Positions 55,987 to 64,000 of a stretch of 64,000 nt of DNA are shown here, piece by piece. The notes under the pieces are model-generated. The model was not told the DNA's origin and did no database searches. It saw nothing but the letters and a program-made list of their open reading frames with translations. The position numbers were made by a program, and so were the translations under genes. Source of the stretch: UBA3537 sp038106885 (GTDB lineage: Bacteria > Bacteroidota > Bacteroidia > Flavobacteriales > Flavobacteriaceae); NCBI GenBank assembly GCA_038106885.1, contig JAYNFX010000001.1:39329-103328 (forward strand), given 5' to 3'. How positions within the stretch are numbered: position 1 is the first letter of the stretch; every line of letters begins with the position of its first letter.

Positions 55987-56840
55987 AGAAAATTCGAGTA
56001 GGAGGTGTTCCAGAGCATTTTAATTTTGCATGGCATATTGCATTAAAAGATAAATTATTTGAAAATTCAGGAATTGATTTACAATGGATTGATTGTCCTG
56101 GAGGAACTGGTGAAATGACTCAATCCTTAAAAAATAATAAAATTGATTTGGCTGTAGTTCTAACTGAAGGGATAGTAAAATCTATCTCTGATGGAAATCA
56201 ATTTAAAATTATACAAACTTTTGTCAAAAGCCCATTGATATGGGGCATTCATGTTAGCTCAAAATCTAGCTTCAATAAAATCAATCAGCTTAAAAAAACA
56301 AAAGCGGCAATAAGCCGAATTGGATCTGGTTCTCACCTTATGGCCTATGTTAATGCTCAACAGCAAGGGTGGGATGTTTCAAAAGATTTGAGTTTTGAAA
56401 TTGTAAAGGATTTAAGTGGTGGTATTAAAGCTCTTACCAATGATACTGCTGACTATTTTTTATGGGAAAAATTCACTACAAAACCCATTGTTGATGATGG
56501 AATATTTAAACTTATTGGAGAATGCCCTACCCCATGGCCATGTTTCGTTATTGCTACTAGGGACTCTTTTATTAATCTTGAACACAAGACAATAAAAAGA
56601 GTTTTAAATATTGTAAATAATATTACAGAAAAAATTAAAAATATTGACAATATCAATGAATCAATCTCATTTCAATATAATCAAAATATTAATGATGTAA
56701 AAGAATGGTTAAAACAAACTAATTGGTCTAACAAAAACATAAGTAAAAAAACTCTTAATGATATTCAGAATAAACTATTGAAGCTAAAAATAATTTCAAA
56801 TAAATTAAATTATAAAGAACTGGTTTTCAAACTGAATTGA
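55983..56840 (+). CDS. Periplasmic-binding-protein-fold protein without export signal
   Basis: 285 residues, type II periplasmic-binding fold as in SsuA/NMT1/TauA-type proteins: RVGGVPEHFNFAWHIALKDKL at the start (the first strand and ligand loop), then NKIDLAVVLTEG near 55, SRIGSGSHLMAY near 112 and WEKFTTKPIVD near 160. There is no signal peptide or lipobox; the chain opens MKKIRVGGVPEH, straight into the domain, so the protein is cytosolic. No permease or ATPase gene is nearby. Resembles the soluble Ca3427-like group. It may bind or make a small ligand, for example a pyrimidine-type vitamin precursor, but that is inference. Confidence 0.85.
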   Translation: MKKIRVGGVPEHFNFAWHIALKDKLFENSGIDLQWIDCPGGTGEMTQSLKNNKIDLAVVLTEGIVKSISDGNQFKIIQTFVKSPLIWGIHVSSKSSFNKINQLKKTKAAISRIGSGSHLMAYVNAQQQGWDVSKDLSFEIVKDLSGGIKALTNDTADYFLWEKFTTKPIVDDGIFKLIGECPTPWPCFVIATRDSFINLEHKTIKRVLNIVNNITEKIKNIDNINESISFQYNQNINDVKEWLKQTNWSNKNISKKTLNDIQNKLLKLKIISNKLNYKELVFKLN

Positions 56841-56856
56841 GATTCAATCGAACAGC

Positions 56857-58368
56857 TTATTTTTTTTTAGAATAAATTCGCTTAGGGTCATTAATCGGCT
56901 TTGCACCATTGATTTGCCTTCCAATACCATTGGGTTTTTTTCTTGCCTCACTAACTCTTTCACTTAAAACATAAGAAAGTGAGTCTCTTATATCTAAATA
57001 AGCTTTTGATTTAGACAAGTTGTACAATTCACCAGAATCGTATTTATGATCGTATAATTCATATTGATAGGACCCATTAAAAAACCATCTATTTAATCTG
57101 TATCGTTCAGTTCTTATACCATAACCTTGTGCTTTTTGACCACCTATGTTAACCTGAAGTTCTGTAAGAGCATTTCTTCTCACATTATTTTTTTTATTAC
57201 TGAGGTATGGAGCTAAACTTTTACCGCTTACAAATTTTGGAGTTTTCATTCCAACTAGATCCATTATTGTGGGATAAAGATCAACTAACTCAACTGGATT
57301 ATTAATTGATTGTGAATTTTTATTAAATCCAGGAGCAACAAAAATAAGCGGCACTTTTGTAGCATTATCAAAAAGAGTTTGCTTTTGCCAATGTCCATGT
57401 TCACCTAAATGATATCCATGATCAGAAGTAAAAACAACTATTGTGTTTTTATCTAAGCCTGTATCTTTTAATTTTTCTAAAACTCTACCAACTTGAGCAT
57501 CCATGAAAGAAGTTGTTGCGTAATAAGCATGCTTAATAATTGCTGCTGTATCAGGTGGAAGATTTATTTGTTCCTTACGGGATCTCACTGAAACTGCAGC
57601 AGGTTTAGGAATAGTTGACAGGTATGAATCCGAAATTTCAGGAACAGTAAAATCTTCAATATCATACATGTCAAAATATTTTTTTGGAGCTACAAATGGA
57701 ATGTGAGGACGATACAAACCATAGGCTAAAAAGAAATTTTCTTTACTTTTAGAAAACTCGTCCAAGAAATTAATAACTTCATTAGCACCAATACCATCAG
57801 TTTGCTCCTCATCATCTCCTTCAGATTCAAGCCAACTTAAAGTTGCACCATCAAAATCAGGCTTAACTTTGTTAAGTTTATATTCTTCAATTTTGTCACG
57901 TCCGTACGGATTTACGGTTCTGTCCCAAGAAAAAGAATCATCGTGACCAGAAGTTCCAATGTCTCTGGGATTGTGATAATGATAAATCTTACCCACTCTT
58001 ACAGAATGATAATTTTCTATTCTAAACTTTTGGCCTAAAGTTATTACATCTGGAATGGTCTGACGAACATAAAGACGAAGTTCTTTAGATTTAGTTTGAT
58101 CAGGATATAAACCAGTCATCAAGGATACTCTTGATGGACCACAAAGAGGATATTGGACATGAGCATTTGTGAATATCAGCCCTTGTTTTGCTAACTTGTC
58201 TAAATTTGGTGTAATAGCAAGTGTATCACCATATGATCCTAATGCACAATTTAAATCATCGGCTATAATAAATAATACATTCAGTTTTTTAGAAAATTTA
58301 TAAGGTTTAGAGCTAACCATTGTGCTCATAAAAACCAGCAAAACAATCCATTTAAAATAATGTATCAT
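56857..58368 (-). CDS. Secreted sulfatase, iduronate-2-sulfatase-like
   Basis: 503 residues with a signal peptide (about 1-20). The formylglycine site is C76 in PLCGPSR (C-x-P-S-R form), the metal residues DD are in ADDLN near 37-38, and the His/Lys pocket motifs (VGKIYHYHNPRD near 121, TSDHGYHLGEHGHW near 315) match the S1 family, closest to iduronate-2-sulfatase-like members. It needs the anaerobic or FGE-type maturase, which is not in this window. It is the last gene of the leftward polysaccharide locus. Confidence 0.93.
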   Translation of the reverse strand: MIHYFKWIVLLVFMSTMVSSKPYKFSKKLNVLFIIADDLNCALGSYGDTLAITPNLDKLAKQGLIFTNAHVQYPLCGPSRVSLMTGLYPDQTKSKELRLYVRQTIPDVITLGQKFRIENYHSVRVGKIYHYHNPRDIGTSGHDDSFSWDRTVNPYGRDKIEEYKLNKVKPDFDGATLSWLESEGDDEEQTDGIGANEVINFLDEFSKSKENFFLAYGLYRPHIPFVAPKKYFDMYDIEDFTVPEISDSYLSTIPKPAAVSVRSRKEQINLPPDTAAIIKHAYYATTSFMDAQVGRVLEKLKDTGLDKNTIVVFTSDHGYHLGEHGHWQKQTLFDNATKVPLIFVAPGFNKNSQSINNPVELVDLYPTIMDLVGMKTPKFVSGKSLAPYLSNKKNNVRRNALTELQVNIGGQKAQGYGIRTERYRLNRWFFNGSYQYELYDHKYDSGELYNLSKSKAYLDIRDSLSYVLSERVSEARKKPNGIGRQINGAKPINDPKRIYSKKK

Positions 58369-58418
58369 AAATGATAATATTTATTTAAAATTAAAAAAAA
58401 GAGCTAAGGGTTCCAATT

Positions 58419-60662
58419 TTATTTTTTAATTAATTTAAGTTGTTTATAATTTAAATTAATAAGATAAATACCTGTAGTCAAATCACCAATATTTATTGAA
58501 CTATCAATAATTTCTTTTTCAATCTTATTACCATACATATCATATAAACTAAAATTAATTATTGGATTGTTTGAAATAATTTTTATCAAATTTGAAGCAG
58601 GATTTGGTGTAATTATGACATTTGTTGAATCAATTATTATAGGCTCATAAGCTGATAGTGTATTTTCTGTATCACATAAGTATTCATAATTGTTTTCTAT
58701 ACTCATACTGTTCAAATTATCTGGCCCAGTGTAAGAATTTTCAGGAATTGATGGAGTTGAAAATTGAGTATTGTACAAAATCCCAATATCGGTTAATTCC
58801 ATATCATTATCAAAAAAATCTGCCACGCCAGAAACAGGCTCAAACCATGAATAACGCTCAACATAATCAAGTGATTCAAGGTAAGGTAAAGCTAAAGCCA
58901 TGAATTGATGATTAACTTCTGTAGTTCTATATTTATTTGCATTAAACTCTGTAATCCAAATTGGTAACCCATAATTATCAAAAACTTGATTAAGATAACT
59001 TTTAAATCTATTGAAAATACTTAATGGATCAGCATTTGGAGAATTTTGTGGGTCTGAGTTCCAATCATACCAATGTAAAGCAATTACATCAATTCTAATA
59101 TCATTTTGTACGGCAAGATTATTGAACGAATCTAACCAATTAAAAACAGAATTTTGTCTACACGCTGGAGAAACAAGCCTTAAACCTGTTTTCATCAAGT
59201 TTTCATAAACATCCAACGCCGTTTCAACATCGCACATATTGTTATACTGCCCTGATTGACCATTACAGTCGTCTGGCTCATTAAATCCTAAAACATGAGT
59301 TGTTTTATATTTTGAAATATATAATTCTATATCTGAGTCATCATTTGCTCCACCATAGCCCCACGACATAGGAGTACATTCACGATTTAAGTCAGAAACC
59401 CCTTGATTATTCCATCTGTAAAACCAGCTGTTATTAATCCCATATACATCACCAGAAGTACCCTTTTTAGAAATCCAATTCCATGGGATAATCCTCAAAT
59501 ATGAAATTATTGAATCTAAATAATCAGGTAAAAAACTAACATGTAAATCATCTTCTGAAGCAATAAAAACTTTACTTTTACCAGTTCCATCTTCATTGTT
59601 TGACACTGTTAGCATATATCCTTTTTTCAAAATAAACGATTTGATACTATTATTTAAACCGTTAGGAATTGTATTACCACTATAAATATCATTTAAATAA
59701 AAGTTAGCGTTTTGACCGTTAAAATTATTTTGATCATAAGCTACTAATGGAGCTGAAATCTGAATATCAGATCTAATCAAAGTTCCTTTATCATAATAAT
59801 TATCCAAACGGATATTCTCAGGATAATCAACAATTAAATTTGGAATATTAAATTGGCTCAAATAATCCTCAAAAACTATATTAGGTTTAACATTTTCTAA
59901 TCTAAGCCAGCTTATATTGTTATTAAAATTAATTTGAACGTTATTATTTAGTGGTTCTTCGTCAGTTAGATTTAAATATGAATTTTCTGCTAAATTCACT
60001 TCACCTCCTGAAATACTTAGAGCTTCTAGGGTTGAATTTGAAATATTTAGATTCTTGTTTGATTGTAAAACAATTGACTCTAGTGGAGTAGTATATATTA
60101 ATTCATCGTTCAGAGAAATATGATCAAAAGTAATATCTCCAGTGCTAAATTGTATTTTTACAGACCTGTTATAATCTACTGAAGGTGCTGATAAAATATT
60201 AAGACCTAAAGAAAGTGAAGTTGAATTTGGGAAATACCAATTACCATTAGCTACTGTTCTTATGATACGAAAATTTGCTCCTTCATCTGGAAGAGAAATA
60301 ATATTAATTTTTAATGTTTGCTGAGCACCACTGTTATCATCTTCTAAACTAGCAACGTTAAATACAAATGGCCAAATTTCATTTGGTCCAGGGTTGAAAA
60401 TTCCAGGAGATTGAGAAGATATACTCACACCTAGACCAGATATTGAGCTGGCGACTGCATTACAAGTTAAATTTAGATCAAAATTTATTGCTTCAAACGG
60501 ATCTATTGAACCTGTTTCAGGAGATTGACCAGTAGCTGTATCAAACCAATTCAATTCATTAAAAAAATTGTTATCTCCTCCTGCTCCACTCCAAGTTAAA
60601 GATTGGCTACTTATTTGAAGTTGGAATATAAAAAAACATGAAAATATTAAAATCTTTTTCAC
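58419..60662 (-). CDS. GH128-like (Asl1) glycoside hydrolase with T9SS sorting domain
   Basis: 747 residues. A GTG start at 60662 gives a clean signal peptide (to about residue 20). Residues about 20-390 are a beta-rich region without recognised motifs. The Asl1-like catalytic domain spans about 395-640, with acid/base glutamate in LGFNEPDD near 460, ALHWYDW near 525 and nucleophile glutamate in WITEFNA near 568. The last 70 residues form a type IX secretion sorting domain (TPNPASNLIKI, then LTTGIYLINL). GH128 enzymes are endo-beta-1,3-glucanases. A glucan carrying sulfate, or another substrate, would explain the two sulfatases next to it. Confidence 0.88.
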   Translation of the reverse strand: MKKILIFSCFFIFQLQISSQSLTWSGAGGDNNFFNELNWFDTATGQSPETGSIDPFEAINFDLNLTCNAVASSISGLGVSISSQSPGIFNPGPNEIWPFVFNVASLEDDNSGAQQTLKINIISLPDEGANFRIIRTVANGNWYFPNSTSLSLGLNILSAPSVDYNRSVKIQFSTGDITFDHISLNDELIYTTPLESIVLQSNKNLNISNSTLEALSISGGEVNLAENSYLNLTDEEPLNNNVQINFNNNISWLRLENVKPNIVFEDYLSQFNIPNLIVDYPENIRLDNYYDKGTLIRSDIQISAPLVAYDQNNFNGQNANFYLNDIYSGNTIPNGLNNSIKSFILKKGYMLTVSNNEDGTGKSKVFIASEDDLHVSFLPDYLDSIISYLRIIPWNWISKKGTSGDVYGINNSWFYRWNNQGVSDLNRECTPMSWGYGGANDDSDIELYISKYKTTHVLGFNEPDDCNGQSGQYNNMCDVETALDVYENLMKTGLRLVSPACRQNSVFNWLDSFNNLAVQNDIRIDVIALHWYDWNSDPQNSPNADPLSIFNRFKSYLNQVFDNYGLPIWITEFNANKYRTTEVNHQFMALALPYLESLDYVERYSWFEPVSGVADFFDNDMELTDIGILYNTQFSTPSIPENSYTGPDNLNSMSIENNYEYLCDTENTLSAYEPIIIDSTNVIITPNPASNLIKIISNNPIINFSLYDMYGNKIEKEIIDSSINIGDLTTGIYLINLNYKQLKLIKK

Positions 60663-60682
60663 AGTTTAAGATAATTCAAAAA

Positions 60683-62113
60683 TTAATGAAAAGAGTTAAT
60701 AATATCAATTGGAGTTTTCTTCCATGTGATACCTGATTTCCATTTAGGTGCTCTCACATCGTTTAAGTAATCCTCTAATGAGATTTTCATTCTTTCAAAA
60801 ACTAAAGGTTCAATATTTATTAAATTATTTTTTTCTTCGATATCATTAATTAGATCAAATAATTTGAATTCATTATTATCATAAAATTTTATCAATTTAT
60901 AATTATCAATAATTATAGCTGAATGAGCTCTTTTTAATGCTATTCCATTTGCATAAGGCACATGAAATACTAATCCCTCATAATTACGTATAATTTTTTT
61001 ATCGTTGCCGCTGTTAAGTATATGCTTAAAACTACCCCCGTCCAAATTATCATTTTTTTTATTTAACTTTTTCCCAGCTAAATCAATAATTGTTGGTAGT
61101 ATGTCTGAATGTGTAATAGGTATTTTAGACTCTGTACCAGCTTTTACTCTGGGTCCAGAAATTATAAAAGGCACTCTAATACCACCTTCCATTGCATCCC
61201 ATTTACCTCTGCTCAAAGGAAAGTTAGACCCTCTATAATATTTAGGTTTAGGAGGCATTATTGGCACAGCACCATTATCAGATGTGTAAATTACATAAGT
61301 GTCTTTTTCTAAACCTAAAGCTTTAAGCCTATCAAGTAATATACCGACTCCACTATCTAAATCTTCTGTCATTGCTGCAAAACCAGCATGATTTTGGTAT
61401 TTACCTTTAGCTTTATTTTTATATTTTTCTAATGTTTTTTCTTTTGAAATTATATCTGAATGAACAGCATAGTGAGAAATCTGTAAGAAAAAAGGGGTCT
61501 TAGAATTTGCTTGAGAATTGATAAAGTCAATTGCTTTTTTAGTTGTACTAAATATTTTTTTAGGATCTATATCAATGTTATTTTGCCATTGCTTTATGTT
61601 AGATTTTGGATTAAATACACCATCTTTATTTTTTGTGATCCCATCACTTTCATCATAACCCAGTATCGAAGGATGGACATCAATACCCCATTTACCAAAA
61701 TGAGCTGTTTTATAATTTGGGTTAATTTTCTTCAATAGTTTTGGAATTGTATATGAAGATTGATGATCAATATGACTTGTATTCATCCCAACACGAATCA
61801 TTTTTATCCGAGCTGGGGTTTGACCAAACTGTATACTATAACGGGATGGTGAACATACTGGGGCACTTGCATATGCTGAAGAAAAACGCATACCACTGTT
61901 AGATAGTCTTTCAAGATTTGGTGTTTCATGATAATCACTTTTAGATGATGGTAAATTATCCATCATCTGAACTGAAGTACCGTTCCAACCTTGATCATCT
62001 GATAGAATCAAAATAAAGTTAGGTGGTCGTTTAATATTTATTGTTTTGTTACTTGAGCAATTAACTAAAGTAATAAGCCCAAATATTAAAAAAATTACTC
62101 TACTGAGATACAT
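60683..62113 (-). CDS. Sulfatase, probable lipoprotein
   Basis: About 476 residues from the ATG at 62113; a TTG three bases upstream is also in frame. The leader ends at a lipobox cysteine (ITLVNC, C19), so it is probably held in the outer membrane. The formylglycine cysteine is C87 in PVCSPSR, metal aspartates are in LSDDQGW near 38-40, and GKWGID near 140 and YTSDNGAVP near 270 complete the S1 sulfatase core. It belongs to a different S1 branch from the other sulfatase in this locus, judging by the surrounding sequence. It is two genes downstream of SusC. Confidence 0.93.
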   Translation of the reverse strand: MYLSRVIFLIFGLITLVNCSSNKTINIKRPPNFILILSDDQGWNGTSVQMMDNLPSSKSDYHETPNLERLSNSGMRFSSAYASAPVCSPSRYSIQFGQTPARIKMIRVGMNTSHIDHQSSYTIPKLLKKINPNYKTAHFGKWGIDVHPSILGYDESDGITKNKDGVFNPKSNIKQWQNNIDIDPKKIFSTTKKAIDFINSQANSKTPFFLQISHYAVHSDIISKEKTLEKYKNKAKGKYQNHAGFAAMTEDLDSGVGILLDRLKALGLEKDTYVIYTSDNGAVPIMPPKPKYYRGSNFPLSRGKWDAMEGGIRVPFIISGPRVKAGTESKIPITHSDILPTIIDLAGKKLNKKNDNLDGGSFKHILNSGNDKKIIRNYEGLVFHVPYANGIALKRAHSAIIIDNYKLIKFYDNNEFKLFDLINDIEEKNNLINIEPLVFERMKISLEDYLNDVRAPKWKSGITWKKTPIDIINSFH

Positions 62114-62117
62114 CAAA

Positions 62118-63719
62118 TTAATTTATGTTGGAATTAGAAGAGGTTTCAGAAACTGGTATTGGCCATGTATAATCTTCTGGTTGTCTAGAACCGATAGCAC
62201 CTTGAACATATTGCGCAGAAGTAGCACCCAGAACATTAGAACAGTATTCATTGTAAACTCCAAATCTAGTTAAATCAAAAAATCTGTGTCCTTCCATATA
62301 TAGTTCAACTGCTCGTTCTTTAAGAAGTAAAGTTCTAAAAGCATCCATCGTCATGCCAGATCCGTTAAAAGCAGACATCCCGACACGATTTCTAAGAGAA
62401 TTTATATCATTTGAAGCCATTTCAGGATTCTGAAAAATTTCAGCTAAAGCTTCAGCGCGCATTAAATAAACATCTGCGAGACGAATAACATGCCAATTCT
62501 GACGACTAGTGTAAGGAGTTGTAGCATTAGGATCAATATATTTAGCCGTCCATACTTGCCACAGTCTCCAATTAGCAGTGTTACCAGTATTTAACGAAGT
62601 TGGAATATACCCTGTACTTCCGTTATTAATTGAATATTCCCAATTAGTATTTTGATAATTTCGTAAAATCGAATTTTGAAATCTAGGATCATTTTTATTT
62701 AAATGGAAATTGATAAAACGTGGTTTTAATTTATTAGTTCCACCAAATCCTGTACCGCTAAGCCCTGAATTTCTTGGAGTAAAAAGATTAGAAACAGCCG
62801 TACCTTGTCCAATCTCATCAGAGCCTTGAACATCAAATAACATTTCAGGGTTATTCCCATTATCGGCGTCAAAATTAGAAATCCAATTTTCCAAATTGCT
62901 GCTCAAATTAAAACCATTGTCATTCAATGAAGCGTCACAATGAGCTTTAGCTAATTGATAGTAATAAGAAACTGATCCAGGCAATGCTAAGTATTTAATA
63001 TTGCCTTCGTTACCTGTTTGTGCAGTTCGTTTACATGATCCCATTCGAAGGTAAACTTTAGCAAGTAAAGCATTTGAAGAAGCTTTAGTAGCTCGACCTA
63101 AATTATTAATATTTCCGTTTCTTGACTCATTTCTGTCCCAACAATTATTAGCTGCATATTGAAGATCTTCAATAATATTTGAATAAATATCTACAATTGA
63201 AGAAACTGGAAGACCTTGTTCAGCTTCAGTTGCTTCGACTGGCTGTAATCTCAGTGGAACCTCACCAAAACACCTTACCAAGTTAAAATAATGAAGAGCT
63301 CGTAAAAATTTTGCTTCTCCAATAATTCTAAATTTTAACTCATCATTCATATCAATTGTCGGGACATTAGCAATAACATTATTTGCCTCGCGAATAGCCA
63401 AGTATATATCTTTCCAAATTAATTGTGTGTTTGGATCAGTAGACGTGACTGTACCATTTTTAAAATTATTAAACTCAAATGTAGCTAAACCTTGATCTGA
63501 TGCTGCGAAAAGTGTTGATAAAAATTTTTGCTTATAATATCCATTACCGCTTTTTAATCGAGCATAAGCTGCAGTTAATCCATCAATAGCATCTTCTTCA
63601 TTTTGATAATAATTTTCAGTATCAGTTTGAACAAAAGGATCCTCATCAAGAACATCACAAGAAAATACACATATAAATAACAATAAAACTTTTATCCAAA
63701 TAAGTGCTTTAATTTTCAT
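62118..63719 (-). CDS. SusD/RagB family glycan-binding lipoprotein
   Basis: 533 residues. The leader ends at C21 (VFSC), followed by DVLDEDPFVQTD, the usual SusD start. Helical TPR-like regions include LRALHYFNLVRCFGEVPL near 143-160 and the C-terminal LRNRVGMSAF and ERAVELYMEGHRFFDLTRFG near 440-495, both family hallmarks. SusD caps the SusC barrel and captures oligosaccharides outside the cell. The preceding gene is the matching SusC, with 11 bases between. Confidence 0.96.
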   Translation of the reverse strand: MKIKALIWIKVLLLFICVFSCDVLDEDPFVQTDTENYYQNEEDAIDGLTAAYARLKSGNGYYKQKFLSTLFAASDQGLATFEFNNFKNGTVTSTDPNTQLIWKDIYLAIREANNVIANVPTIDMNDELKFRIIGEAKFLRALHYFNLVRCFGEVPLRLQPVEATEAEQGLPVSSIVDIYSNIIEDLQYAANNCWDRNESRNGNINNLGRATKASSNALLAKVYLRMGSCKRTAQTGNEGNIKYLALPGSVSYYYQLAKAHCDASLNDNGFNLSSNLENWISNFDADNGNNPEMLFDVQGSDEIGQGTAVSNLFTPRNSGLSGTGFGGTNKLKPRFINFHLNKNDPRFQNSILRNYQNTNWEYSINNGSTGYIPTSLNTGNTANWRLWQVWTAKYIDPNATTPYTSRQNWHVIRLADVYLMRAEALAEIFQNPEMASNDINSLRNRVGMSAFNGSGMTMDAFRTLLLKERAVELYMEGHRFFDLTRFGVYNEYCSNVLGATSAQYVQGAIGSRQPEDYTWPIPVSETSSNSNIN

Positions 63720-63730
63720 AACTAACTAAA

Positions 63731-64000
63731 TTAATAATTTAACTTTAATCCAAAAATATATGATTTTGTCCCTGGATAACTTCCAAAATCAACACCACGT
63801 TTTTGAGGGTTTCTTGTGTAAGTTCGAACTTCTGGGTCATATCCGGGATATTTTGTCCATGTTAACAAATTTTGCCCTGAAATATACAATCTGAGAGAGT
63901 TACCATTTTTAAAATTAAAATTATATCCCAAGTTGATATTTTTGAGCCGTAAAAATGATCCATCGAAAACTTGTCTGTCTGATGGAGTATTACGATTTCC
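63731..64000 (-). CDS. SusC/RagA TonB-dependent receptor, C-terminus only (cut by window edge)
   Basis: The open frame runs off the right end and encodes the last 89 residues. NRNTPSDRQVFDGSFLRLKN then INLGYNF is the C-terminal pattern of SusC barrels, followed by YISGQNLLTWTKYPGYDPEV and a final strand ending FGLKLNY. A TTG inside this frame is not the start; the N-terminus lies beyond 64000. It would import oligosaccharides captured by SusD, using TonB energy. Confidence 0.95.
   Translation of the reverse strand, partial: GNRNTPSDRQVFDGSFLRLKNINLGYNFNFKNGNSLRLYISGQNLLTWTKYPGYDPEVRTYTRNPQKRGVDFGSYPGTKSYIFGLKLNY

Noticed and set aside
55983..56840. ABC transporter substrate-binding lipoprotein
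   Set aside because: No signal peptide or lipobox, and no permease or ATPase gene in the neighbourhood.
56834..56857. Terminator between the binding-fold protein and the sulfatase
   Set aside because: Only a 5-bp ATTGA/TCAAT stem can form; the T-run nearby alone is not enough in this AT-rich DNA.
1..64000. Mobile elements, CRISPR arrays, tRNA or rRNA genes
   Set aside because: No transposase or integrase, no regularly spaced repeats, and no cloverleaf or ribosomal segments were recognised by reading; a dedicated RNA search was not possible.

Overview
The window comes from a marine-type flavobacterium (phylum Bacteroidota). The DNA is strongly AT-rich and genes are tightly packed on both strands. 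Promoters carry the Bacteroidota -7 box TAnnTTTG, twice with TTTG exactly 18 bp upstream, and Shine-Dalgarno sequences are almost absent. Family content agrees: SusC/SusD proteins, sulfatases, a type IX secretion sorting domain, BatA-type membrane proteins, YfhO, a LETM1-like protein, DUF4834 and an alpha-oxoamine synthase of the sulfonolipid type. A run of 100 Ns at 32735-32834 marks a scaffold join, so this is probably a draft genome. No tRNA, rRNA, CRISPR array, transposase or prophage gene was seen, and no gene-free stretch exceeds 300 bases.

Layout. 1-5970: MarR regulator and a beta-oxidation operon (multifunctional hydroxyacyl-CoA dehydrogenase/enoyl-CoA hydratase, thiolase, acyl-CoA dehydrogenase), closed by a strong terminator. 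6016-14673: secreted M1 peptidase, giant Asp-box repeat protein, Cu/Zn superoxide dismutase, LETM1-like protein, DUF1684 lipoprotein, then a sigma factor with a partner membrane protein. 14678-18634: acyltransferase, Nudix hydrolase, cyclophilin lipoprotein, OxyR, a small conserved protein, DUF4442 protein. 18775-25652: S10 peptidase, glycosyltransferase, BatA/vWA protein, a dihydroorotase homologue without metal ligands, small membrane protein, esterase and an overlooked 59-residue membrane peptide. 25654-32734: metallo-beta-lactamase fold protein, a 481-residue conserved protein of unknown function, Bcp, endonuclease III, a 47-residue peptide, a second sigma factor and a truncated uvrA.

32835-46306: glycosyltransferase and YfhO pair, DUF4834 protein, outer-membrane protein, GNAT protein, then a cysteine-synthase-like gene followed by an alpha-oxoamine synthase, a plausible cysteate/capnine (sulfonolipid) module. 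Next come oligopeptidase B, threonine aldolase, prfB with a programmed +1 frameshift, an ArsC-like protein and a small membrane protein. 46392-56840: fumarase behind a cluster of palindromes, hutI and a fused ftcD (histidine breakdown), a sterol-desaturase-like hydroxylase, a fused E1 alpha/beta branched-chain oxoacid dehydrogenase, and a four-gene overlapping operon (2-oxoglutarate oxygenase, SUI1/YciH, nucleoside phosphorylase, soluble substrate-binding-fold protein).

56857-64000: a polysaccharide utilisation locus read right to left: SusC (only its C-terminus is in the window), SusD, sulfatase, a T9SS-exported GH128-like hydrolase and a second sulfatase. The gene set predicts binding and import of a sulfated glycan, desulfation by two enzymes, and cleavage by a secreted endo-acting hydrolase.

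The most notable points are the prfB frameshift site with a perfect SD in a lineage that hardly uses SD, the putative sulfonolipid pair, the GH128 plus two-sulfatase locus, the ligand-free dihydroorotase homologue, the oxygenase/SUI1/phosphorylase/binding-protein operon, and two short conserved-looking peptides hidden behind longer genes.
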